Shown piece by piece: positions 1-6,823 of a DNA stretch of 64,000 nucleotides (its first letter is position 1; every line of letters begins with the position of its first letter). The position numbers were made by a program, and so were the translations under genes. Source of the stretch: Leucobacter komagatae (GTDB lineage Bacteria > Actinomycetota > Actinomycetes > Actinomycetales > Microbacteriaceae). Below the pieces are notes generated by a model that worked only from the letters and a program-made list of their open reading frames with translations, ran no database searches and was not told the DNA's origin. The DNA is taken from assembly GCF_006716085.1 (NCBI RefSeq), contig NZ_VFON01000001.1:1860001-1924000 (forward strand), read 5' to 3'.

Positions 1-43
1 ACCCCGTGAACCGCGTGGGTTTCTCATTAAGGCTTACAGCCTC

Positions 44-304
44 ATGTATGGCGCCGGCCTGGTTTGGATCGCAGCCGTGGTCGCTGCAGCGTTCACCTTC
101 GGCTGGGTTGCGACAATCGCATTCCTTAGCCTCGCATGGGCCTCAGCCACCGCGATTGGCTCGAACCCCGAAACACCACCCCTCCCTCTCGTGGAAGCCG
201 TTACCACTTTTGGCGCGGCTATCGCACTCACCGTGCTTGCCGTCCTGATGACCAGGGCTCTACGCCGCATGATCAACCACGGGCCGCGCCAGGTTCAGGC
301 TTAA
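44..304 (+). CDS. Small membrane protein, unknown function
   Basis: An 86-residue protein with two hydrophobic stretches, roughly residues 4-35 and 52-70, and a basic tail (RALRRMINHG), so probably a two-pass inner-membrane protein with its C-terminus inside. It lies 10 bases before the winged-helix gene and in the same direction, so it may be the preceding member of the element's control operon. No family is recognised. The ATG follows a Gly/Thr-rich stretch with no strong ribosome site, and an upstream start outside the window cannot be excluded. Confidence 0.5.
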   Translation: MYGAGLVWIAAVVAAAFTFGWVATIAFLSLAWASATAIGSNPETPPLPLVEAVTTFGAAIALTVLAVLMTRALRRMINHGPRQVQA

Positions 305-314
305 GGCGATCACA

Positions 315-1325
315 GTGAGTAACGAAGCAATTCACTGGGCCTGGAAACAGGGGACTGGGTCACCCGTCACGAAGCTCATCCTCCACGTCCTTGCAGACCT
401 CGCAGACGAGAACCACTCATGCTTCCCTTCGATTGAACACATCGTGGCAAAAGTCGAAGCGAGCGAGAAGACCGTGCGCCGCAAGCTTGAAGATCTAGAG
501 GCTGCTCGCCTGATCCGCAAGGAACGCCGATATGTCCAGTTCGGGCAGCGCCTCACTGACCGGTATTTCCTTGACGTTGAAGGTCAAATTTCAGCTGCGG
601 CTGCATTAGCGGTCAAACTGACCGGTAATGGTGACACCGTGGAGAAACCCCAGGTCAGCGCAGTAGAGGTCAATTTGACCGGTAATGGTTCTGCTGGCCC
701 TGCATTAGCGGTCAACTGTGACCGCTACACAAGGACCCCTCATGAGATAAGAGATAAATCTCTTATCATCGAGGATCCTGCGGATCCTGAGGTGGCGCCG
801 CTTCAAATTCAAAATGATCTGGAGTCCAGGCCTGTGGATCTGGAGTCCGCCGAGGACCCTAGTCCTGCTCGCGAAGGCTCCGAGATTGATCGGGAACTGC
901 GTGAGATTCATCCGTCACTCACTGTCGCGGCAGTCACTGCACGGCTCAAGGTCGCAAAGGTCGAAGACGTTGACCTGCTCAACGCGGCACGTGTGATCCT
1001 CGGACGTGCGACCCGCTCAGTCGGAGCGCCGGCCGCGTTTGTTGCTGCGGCGATCGACCGGACACCTGATGCGTGGAGGCCGCAGCTTCCAGGGTTTGAA
1101 CCTGGGGACCTCGATGGGCCACGAACTTCGCAGCTTGACGAGCTTCGAGCACGCGAACGCACCGAGACGGCCTCGTGTGCTCTCGGTGAGCACGACTGGG
1201 GCGATGCGTGGCTTGCCGAGACCGACCGCGGCTACTGCGTCCGTCCCCGCTGCAACACGGCCCGCCGCACAGTCGAGCCAGCGTATGCGGAGCTCGAGGC
1301 ACGCACGTTCGAGGGGAGCAACTGA
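315..1325 (+). CDS. Winged-helix replication/control protein
   Basis: A 336-residue protein. Residues about 20-80 form a winged helix-turn-helix (LADENHSCFPSIEHIVAKV, then KTVRRKLEDLEAARLIRKER), the arrangement seen in replication-initiator-like and phage/ICE control proteins. The middle (about 90-170) is low complexity and contains VKLTGNG and VNLTGNG repeats encoded by iteron-like DNA. The C-terminus has paired Cys residues (CALGEHDW, CVRPRCN). It starts with GTG and ends in a TGATG overlap with the next gene. Its position at the head of a ParB-containing operon suggests a role in element replication or copy control; this is inferred. Confidence 0.7.
   Translation: MSNEAIHWAWKQGTGSPVTKLILHVLADLADENHSCFPSIEHIVAKVEASEKTVRRKLEDLEAARLIRKERRYVQFGQRLTDRYFLDVEGQISAAAALAVKLTGNGDTVEKPQVSAVEVNLTGNGSAGPALAVNCDRYTRTPHEIRDKSLIIEDPADPEVAPLQIQNDLESRPVDLESAEDPSPAREGSEIDRELREIHPSLTVAAVTARLKVAKVEDVDLLNAARVILGRATRSVGAPAAFVAAAIDRTPDAWRPQLPGFEPGDLDGPRTSQLDELRARERTETASCALGEHDWGDAWLAETDRGYCVRPRCNTARRTVEPAYAELEARTFEGSN
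603..723 (+). repeat. Iteron-like direct repeats inside the winged-helix gene
   Basis: GGTCAAACTGACCGGTAATGG (611-631) recurs 57 bases later as GGTCAATTTGACCGGTAATGG (668-688), and the flanking GCATTAGCGGTCAA occurs at 603-616 and 702-715. The core GGTCAATTTGACC is itself palindromic. The ACCGGTAAT part recurs in the palindrome within the ParB gene. This looks like a protein-binding site array, possibly an origin or operator, embedded in coding sequence. Confidence 0.5.
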
Positions 1326-1666
1326 TGGGCAGGATCATCAAACGTGAAATCGTCGGATTCACGTGCGAACTTCGCAGCTGTGGTCAGACCGTCCGCACAC
1401 ACCTTGGGTATCCCGCGACCGGCACCTGGCACGACCAGCTCGAAGAACTCGAGCGCCTGATTTCGCTCGGTTGGGGAATGGTGCTCCATTCCCAGCTCCG
1501 GACGTACTGTCCGGAACATATCGAGCGAGTCTGGGACTGCACCTGCCGGACGCACCCAACCAGGGCGGGCCTCTGCACTTCCCACAACTCCGAGTCCGCC
1601 GGCCTCGTCTGGACGGCACGCGACACCCCTCAGCAGGTAGAAGAATTCAGGAAGGTCATGTCATGA
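1325..1666 (+). CDS. Cys-rich small protein, unknown function
   Basis: A 113-residue protein with seven cysteines, including CELRSC near residues 14-19, YCPEH near 62, and CTCRTHPTRAGLC near 71-83, suggesting a zinc-binding fold. The ATG is chosen because it overlaps the previous stop in a TGATG junction, and the end overlaps the ParB start in ATGA style, so it is translationally coupled within the control operon. Longer upstream starts only extend into the preceding gene. No family is recognised. Confidence 0.6.
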   Translation: MGRIIKREIVGFTCELRSCGQTVRTHLGYPATGTWHDQLEELERLISLGWGMVLHSQLRTYCPEHIERVWDCTCRTHPTRAGLCTSHNSESAGLVWTARDTPQQVEEFRKVMS

Positions 1667-2655
1667 ACGACGGCATCATCCAAACCCCGATCCAGCAGGA
1701 CTGGAAGCTCGTTCGCGTTGAGGACGTGATCGTCAAGGAGCGGCTCCGCGACTACGACGAGGACCATATCAACCGCATCCGCCGCTCCTTCCGAGAACTC
1801 GGTGGCCAGCTTCAATTGCAGCCCATCGTGCTCGATGAGCGGATGATCCTCATCGACGGCGCACACCGCCTCGAAGCCGCGTCCCGCGAGGGGTGGGAGT
1901 TCATCTCCGCGCTCATCTGGACCGGCGTCACCGAGGAAGACCGCCCCATTCTCGAAGCCGAAGCGAACATCGTCCGCAAAGACTTCAGCCCGGTCGAGCT
2001 CGAACGCATCTGGAAGGAACACTACGAGCCTGCGGCAAGAGTCAAAGCCAAGGCGAACCAAATGAACCTCCCGAATGCATCATCGGTTCTCCCTATTACC
2101 GGTAATACCGGTAATAGGGAGGGCCAGTCCTTGGTCAAGGTTGCAAAAGAGACCGTTGGCCGGGATATCGACTGGTTGAACAAGGTCACTGACGTGCGTG
2201 CACTCGCTGAATCGACCACAGCGCCGGTCGAGCTGAAGGCTGCAGCTGAGCGCGGTATCGAGAAGCTCTCGAAGCCCGGAGCGAAGGTCGACCCGGTCCA
2301 CAAGGAGCTCCTGAAGCTCCAGGAAGCCTTCAACAAGAAGGGCCAGGCCCCAACGGAACGTCGCGCGGAAGCTCTGGAGAAGACTCTCGATAAGCAGGTC
2401 ACCGAGTCCACCCTCCTCGCGGAGAAGTACAGCGGGGATCTCGGTAGCGATCTCGTGGAAGCAGCCGGCGTCGTCCCTGCAGGCGGTGAGAGCGTACGCG
2501 CGATCCGGATCGCGCTCACACACGCCCTCGCAGGCGCAATCACCGTGGAGTGCCGGACGTCGGAGAACCCAGCTGCAGCGCTACGTCCCATAGGCCAGGA
2601 GGTCGTAGACCTCCTCAATATGCTCACAATGAAGCAGCTCGGGCTGGAGGCATGA
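1663..2655 (+). CDS. ParB/Srx-fold nuclease-like domain protein
   Basis: A 330-residue protein. Residues about 14-115 show the ParB N-terminal fold: a conserved DVIVKERLRDYDEDHINRI start, QPIVLDERMILIDGAHRLEA (the ParB box, here GAHR rather than GERR) and EAEANIVRKDFSPVELERI. After about residue 130 the protein is helical and charged, with no clear HTH. The start is the ATG overlapping the upstream stop (ATGA). The long reading frame upstream is a shadow. In an element control operon it is likely to act in partitioning, regulation or origin binding. A perfect palindrome lies inside the gene. Confidence 0.8.
   Translation: MNDGIIQTPIQQDWKLVRVEDVIVKERLRDYDEDHINRIRRSFRELGGQLQLQPIVLDERMILIDGAHRLEAASREGWEFISALIWTGVTEEDRPILEAEANIVRKDFSPVELERIWKEHYEPAARVKAKANQMNLPNASSVLPITGNTGNREGQSLVKVAKETVGRDIDWLNKVTDVRALAESTTAPVELKAAAERGIEKLSKPGAKVDPVHKELLKLQEAFNKKGQAPTERRAEALEKTLDKQVTESTLLAEKYSGDLGSDLVEAAGVVPAGGESVRAIRIALTHALAGAITVECRTSENPAAALRPIGQEVVDLLNMLTMKQLGLEA
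2089..2121. repeat. 33-bp perfect palindrome with two ACCGGTAAT sites
   Basis: The arms are CTCCCTATTACCGGTA and its exact complement around one central base. Two overlapping ATTACCGGTAAT-type palindromes sit inside it. It lies within the ParB-like coding sequence (encoding PITGNTGN) and shares ACCGGTAAT with the repeats at 621 and 679. It is a plausible binding site (parS-like, operator or origin) for one of the flanking DNA-binding proteins. Confidence 0.6.
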
Positions 2656-2656
2656 C

Positions 2657-3427
2657 ATGGGAACCCAGATCGACTACTTTGACGTGTGGCGACAACGCAT
2701 GGCATTCACAGCCCTCGCAGACAGCCCAGACTTCCTGAACACCGCCGAGGGCGCAGCACTCATCGAGCAAATCCGACACCGCAGCGCGAACATGATCGTA
2801 TGGGAAGCACGCGAAATGGACTTCGTCCTCGAACCCGACGACGTCGTCAACGGGGCAATCCTCCTCCTCACCGAACAGGACGGACGCATCTCCCGATACA
2901 TCGCATCCGCCGACGGAGAGCCCTGGGGGTATTTCTACACGTGTCTCAAGGGCTGGGCGCGCCAGCAGTGGGGACACCGGGGAAGCTCCCTCGAGGCTCT
3001 CGAAGACGTCGTTCCCACGGGAGGCAAGCCGGAGGACGGTCTGACACCCCTTGAAGAGGTCGTGAGGCTCACGTTCGAGACGCTCTCGCCCCATACTCCT
3101 GAGCGGCTGCACCCGGAGCTTTTGGAGCTGTTGCGGTGGCTCGCTGCGAACCCGCCGCAGCGGCTCTCCTACGAGACCGGCGACAAGGTTGCGGCGCACC
3201 GGTTCGCGCCAGCGTTCTCAATCATGCAGGTCACGGCCGTGATGAATATCGCGTGGGGTGGCAGGCCCCGCCAGGCGGACACGAGCCTGTTTGGGCAGTA
3301 CTTGCTCGATGATTTCTTCCGCCCTTCAGAATCCCCCACGCACGCTCGGGCGCTCACATATTTCAAGAAGCAGATGCGTGCGGGCGATGGCGGCTCGCGC
3401 ATGCTCACAGATTGGCCAGCACGATGA
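2657..3427 (+). CDS. Unknown protein with weak sigma-70 region 2 resemblance
   Basis: A 256-residue soluble protein that starts one base after the ParB stop and overlaps the next gene. Residues about 55-105 (LEPDDVVNGAILLLTE, then PWGYFYTCLKGWARQQWGHR) resemble the helical DD(L/V)...W.YL...R pattern of sigma-70 region 2, but no region 4 HTH is evident, so the resemblance may be chance. The rest is mixed helical. It belongs to the control operon by spacing. No function is assigned. Confidence 0.55.
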   Translation: MGTQIDYFDVWRQRMAFTALADSPDFLNTAEGAALIEQIRHRSANMIVWEAREMDFVLEPDDVVNGAILLLTEQDGRISRYIASADGEPWGYFYTCLKGWARQQWGHRGSSLEALEDVVPTGGKPEDGLTPLEEVVRLTFETLSPHTPERLHPELLELLRWLAANPPQRLSYETGDKVAAHRFAPAFSIMQVTAVMNIAWGGRPRQADTSLFGQYLLDDFFRPSESPTHARALTYFKKQMRAGDGGSRMLTDWPAR

Positions 3428-4209
3428 AGAACAAGCCCACCCGCAATTGGCACCTCGTCCTCACGCTCGGGATCCCACTCACCATCGTCGGAGCTTCCGC
3501 AATGGCGATCTCCTACGCGACACTCATCGACGTCGCCCGCGTGAACGGGCTCCCGCTCCCGGAGCTCTTCCCTGTCCTCATCGACGTCGGAACGGTAGCG
3601 ACGATGATCGCGGCCGCACAATTCAGGCTCCGCGGTATCGACGGGCGTTGGCTCGCCTACGTCGCGTTCATCGCCCTGTCCGCGGTGTCGATCGTCGCGA
3701 ACGCGTCGCATGCGTGGCGTGCAGCAGACATGACGGTAACGACGCCGTGGGCGGCAGCGGTCCTCGCGGCAACACCGCCGGCGGCGCTCCTTGCGATCAC
3801 GCACCTGGTGATGATGCTCATCCCGGACGAGAAAGAGCGCGCGAAGCTACAGGCTGTCCGCGAGAAGCAGGCCGAGGCTGAGGCCCCTCACCGCCAGTCG
3901 ACGCAGCAGGCGGCCTCCGTTCCAGCCTCGCCGGTTGCTCCGGCGGCCGTGGTCGCTGCGGTCTCCGCACCTGCGGCCCCGTTGCGGCTCGTAGAGCAGA
4001 ACAAGCCGGCCGCAGCCGATCAGGCCGAGGTACGCAACAAAGTCCTCGCCCACATCGCAGAGCACGGCGAAAAGCCCACGGGTGCGATCGTTGGCGACTG
4101 GCTGGGCAAGAGCTACAAGACCGGTCAACGCTTTCTCCAGAAACTCGAGGAATCAGGCGAGCTGAACGCGGCAGCCGCGCCCACTAGTATCTCGGGGGCC
4201 CTAGCATGA
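3424..4209 (+). CDS. DUF2637-family membrane protein
   Basis: A 261-residue protein with four predicted membrane helices (about residues 10-33, 44-66, 75-95 and 103-127), then a cytosolic tail rich in Ala/Pro and a winged-helix-like C-terminus (VRNKVLAHIAEHGEKPTGAI, then GKSYKTGQRFLQKLEESGEL). This arrangement is typical of DUF2637 proteins of actinobacterial conjugative elements (known as Spd-like membrane proteins in Streptomyces plasmids). The ATG at 3424 overlaps the previous stop. The likely role is element spread or regulation at the membrane. Confidence 0.75.
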   Translation: MKNKPTRNWHLVLTLGIPLTIVGASAMAISYATLIDVARVNGLPLPELFPVLIDVGTVATMIAAAQFRLRGIDGRWLAYVAFIALSAVSIVANASHAWRAADMTVTTPWAAAVLAATPPAALLAITHLVMMLIPDEKERAKLQAVREKQAEAEAPHRQSTQQAASVPASPVAPAAVVAAVSAPAAPLRLVEQNKPAAADQAEVRNKVLAHIAEHGEKPTGAIVGDWLGKSYKTGQRFLQKLEESGELNAAAAPTSISGALA

Positions 4210-4493
4210 CGGCTTCGCTGATTCGACTCGAGCTCCATTCGGTCCCGGCAGTAATGCTTCAGCGGCCCGAAAATGGCCTCAAGGGTCAAACCCGTGCCGC
4301 TGTCATGTCCTCGGTACTCATGAGTGTGTTAGTTGCCGTCACTTTGATTGGCCTCATTCCCGGCACGTCTCTGCCGCGGTGTTCAGGTGAGGGTACGCGA
4401 GAGCGTCCCTACGTGGTCGTTGCATCCGGGTGCACCGCCCCGGGGGAGGGTTTCTATGAAGCACGGGTGAGTATTGAGGAGGGATCAAATTGA
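4206..4493 (+). CDS. Small single-TM protein
   Basis: A 95-residue protein with one hydrophobic helix (about residues 33-52, VMSSVLMSVLVAVTLIGLIP) and an exported-looking tail with two cysteines (PRCSGEGTRERPY, VASGCTAPGEG). It overlaps the DUF2637 gene by four bases and the next gene by four bases, so it is translationally coupled to both. No family is recognised. Confidence 0.6.
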   Translation: MTASLIRLELHSVPAVMLQRPENGLKGQTRAAVMSSVLMSVLVAVTLIGLIPGTSLPRCSGEGTRERPYVVVASGCTAPGEGFYEARVSIEEGSN

Positions 4494-5227
4494 ACAGGTC
4501 TATTTGCCCCTCCGGGCACCGTCATGAGGCGAGCAGTACCTGCTTCATCACGCACCGGTGTGGTTGTCTCATGTGCCTGGTCGCGCACAAGGAGCGCACG
4601 AGCCGCCGCATCAAGCTCCAGGCGTATGGCCGGTTTGATTCTGGCCTGGTCGATGCCGTCCCTGTCCGGTATCACCTGCACATGCTGAGAGATTCCGGCC
4701 TTGGCTACGCACGGATCGCTGAACTCGCTGGAGTCGGGCAGACTGCCGTCCGGAACCTGCTCTATGGCCGGAGCGCGTCAGGCCCGAGAAATCGGGAATG
4801 GCTGAATCGTGTGAAGCGGGAAACCGCCGAGCGCATCATGGCCGTCTGGCCGGCCCCAGAGCTACTTGCCGACGCACAACTCGTTCCATCGTTGGGAACT
4901 CACCGAAGGATTCAAGCGCTTGTCGCACACGGCTGGTCGATGTCGAAGCTTGCTCAGAAGATGGGGTGGGAGGTGCAGAACGTGTCGGCAATGCTGCGCC
5001 GTAGCCAGGTGGAGGCCCGCACGATGCGCAAGGTGTCAGCCTTGTTTGACGAGCTCTGGAACGTCGCCCCTCCCAGTGCGACTCGGGCAGACCGCGGCGC
5101 GATCACCCGCGCCCGAGGCCATGCGAAGGCTCACGGATGGGCTCCAGCTCTCGCCTGGGACGACATTGACACCGACACCGAGCCAGAAGGGCTCACCGAC
5201 TCAACCGACGTAAAGAGCGTCGCCTAA
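4490..5227 (+). CDS. Zinc-binding N-terminus plus HTH regulatory protein
   Basis: A 245-residue protein. The N-terminus has a Cys/His cluster (CPSGHRHEAS, then CGCLMCLVAHK) that probably binds zinc. Two HTH-like segments follow: LRDSGLGYARIAELAGVGQT near residues 66-85 and GWSMSKLAQKMGWEVQNVSA near 148-167. This double-HTH layout is common in actinophage and ICE regulators. It starts with TTG in an overlap with the preceding gene and closes the control operon. Confidence 0.65.
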   Translation: MNRSICPSGHRHEASSTCFITHRCGCLMCLVAHKERTSRRIKLQAYGRFDSGLVDAVPVRYHLHMLRDSGLGYARIAELAGVGQTAVRNLLYGRSASGPRNREWLNRVKRETAERIMAVWPAPELLADAQLVPSLGTHRRIQALVAHGWSMSKLAQKMGWEVQNVSAMLRRSQVEARTMRKVSALFDELWNVAPPSATRADRGAITRARGHAKAHGWAPALAWDDIDTDTEPEGLTDSTDVKSVA

Positions 5228-5294
5228 TTCCCGAATGTCTGACCTCAGCCCTACAGTGACTTGTAGGGGGAAAATTTGTTACTGGTGTAAAGAA

Positions 5295-6683
5295 ATGACT
5301 GACATGCATACGAACGAAGAACCCACCCAGGTGGAACTACCTGTCACCGTGGCAGAAGACGCAGCGCCTGCGAAGAACAGCCGCCGGAACATCATCATCG
5401 GAGCGAGTGCCGCAGCGGTCCTCGTGCTCGGCGGTGCTGCCGCATTCGTAATCCCGAAACTCGTCCACGATCACCGTGTCGACACGTATCACGAGCTCCA
5501 GGCCGAGACGACTGCGCTACTGGAAAAGATCAGCGAAAACACTGCACGACAGGACGCAGCGGAAGGCCTCTTCGAACTGTCAACCAGAGAAGCCGGCATG
5601 CTCGCGACAGCGCTTGCCGAAACCGGGAAGACCAGTGTACCGATCATCCTCAAGGCAGACGCCGCCGCTGTCACCGACGCGGCAACCAAGCTGCAAGAAG
5701 CCGTAACGGGCATTGAAGTGGGTGAGGAGCTCAGCGAGAACGCGATAGCGCTCGAGGAAGCCGTGAAGGAAGCGCGTGAGAGTGATGCTGAGGCTGTCAA
5801 GCAAGCCGAAGCCGAGAAGAAAGACCCGCCCGCGCCTTCTGCCCCCGCGACCTGGCACGAGACTTCCGTCGACGACGCTGCAGCGCTCGCGTTCCCCACA
5901 GACAAGACACCGACAGTCGGACTCGTAGCGGACGCCTCAGTGACCTCTGAGACTGTGACGAACGCTCAATCGTTCCTTGAAGAAGTCACGAAGAACGCCG
6001 ACACGGTGAAGAAGCAGCTCGCCAAGAAGACCGCAGATCTTGACACTCTTGCTGCCAAGGTCGACGCTGCACTTTCCTCGCTCGAGGGCGCAGCCCAGCA
6101 CGCGCCAGGTCAGGCGACGAAGGTGGCTGAGGCGGCGAGCAAGGCCGGCGACACGAAGAAGCTCACGGAAGCTGCAGCCGCGGCCGCGAATCCTGAGCTT
6201 TCGGGGTTCGCTCTCAAGAACGCAGTCGACGTATATATTGCCCAGGCGAAGGCTGTGCAGAAAGCGCACGCTGACAAGGAAGCCAAGGAAGCTGCCGAAG
6301 CTGCCGCCGCAGCGGCAGCAGCAGAGGGCGCTGCCGGATACACAGACCCCGGTACCGGCGCGTACGTGCCAGTAGAGCAGGGCTGGGGCGGCGGCGGCGG
6401 CTGGGCCGACCCCGGAACCACCGGTGGCGGCTGGACCGGCGGCGGAAGCACCGGTGGAGGAAGCGCAAACACTGGCGGCGGAAGCGGGTCTACCGGCGGC
6501 GGGAACACCGGTGGAGGCGGCGGCGGAAACACCGGCGGTGGAGGCGGCGGCAATGGAGGCGGATACACGCCTCCACCTCATGAGTGCCCTGCACCACCTG
6601 CCGGGTGGTGGTGGGGAGGGTCTACCGGTAACGGTTGCCCGATTTACTTGCCACCTGGAGGAGGAGATACCGAAGGCTGGTAG
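5295..6683 (+). CDS. Membrane-anchored coiled-coil protein with Gly-rich C-terminus
   Basis: A 462-residue protein. An N-terminal helix (NIIIGASAAAVLVLGGAAAF) anchors it. The exported part is a long Ala/Glu/Lys-rich helical region (about residues 60-340) followed by an Ala-Glu repeat, a Gly/Ser/Thr-rich tract and a C-terminus with Trp and Cys (CPAPPAGWWWGG, CPIYLPPGG). The layout resembles stalk-like surface proteins of conjugative elements. The start at 5295 is preferred because the helix is then close to the N-terminus; an in-frame ATG at 5235 is possible. A terminator follows. The function is probably envelope-spanning or surface; this is inferred. Confidence 0.65.
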   Translation: MTDMHTNEEPTQVELPVTVAEDAAPAKNSRRNIIIGASAAAVLVLGGAAAFVIPKLVHDHRVDTYHELQAETTALLEKISENTARQDAAEGLFELSTREAGMLATALAETGKTSVPIILKADAAAVTDAATKLQEAVTGIEVGEELSENAIALEEAVKEARESDAEAVKQAEAEKKDPPAPSAPATWHETSVDDAAALAFPTDKTPTVGLVADASVTSETVTNAQSFLEEVTKNADTVKKQLAKKTADLDTLAAKVDAALSSLEGAAQHAPGQATKVAEAASKAGDTKKLTEAAAAAANPELSGFALKNAVDVYIAQAKAVQKAHADKEAKEAAEAAAAAAAAEGAAGYTDPGTGAYVPVEQGWGGGGGWADPGTTGGGWTGGGSTGGGSANTGGGSGSTGGGNTGGGGGGNTGGGGGGNGGGYTPPPHECPAPPAGWWWGGSTGNGCPIYLPPGGGDTEGW

Positions 6684-6696
6684 CAATTTTGAAAGC

Positions 6697-6726
6697 GGCC
6701 CCCACGACTTGTGGGGGCCACTTTTT
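6697..6726 (+). terminator. Rho-independent terminator
   Basis: A perfect 9-bp stem GGCCCCCAC / GTGGGGGCC with a five-base loop (GACTT), followed by CTTTTT. It lies just after the coiled-coil gene stop and separates it from the adhesin gene. Confidence 0.85.
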
Positions 6727-6750
6727 GTGACTGCGCGGGGTTTTTCATCG

Positions 6751-6800
6751 AGTGATGTGGCTCAGGTAACGCGATACCTGAGGCGGGGGGCCACGTCACT
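6751..6800 (+). promoter_or_regulatory. Bulged hairpin in the adhesin leader
   Basis: AGTGATGTGG (6751-6760) pairs with CCACGTCACT (6791-6800) with one G-U pair, and CTCAGGTA (6761-6768) pairs with TACCTGAG (6775-6782). The 3' arm carries a G-rich bulge. It sits about 25 bases before the TTG start of the adhesin, so it could be an operator or a leader RNA structure. Confidence 0.45.
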
Positions 6801-6823
6801 CTAGAGAAAGAACAGGCAAAGCA

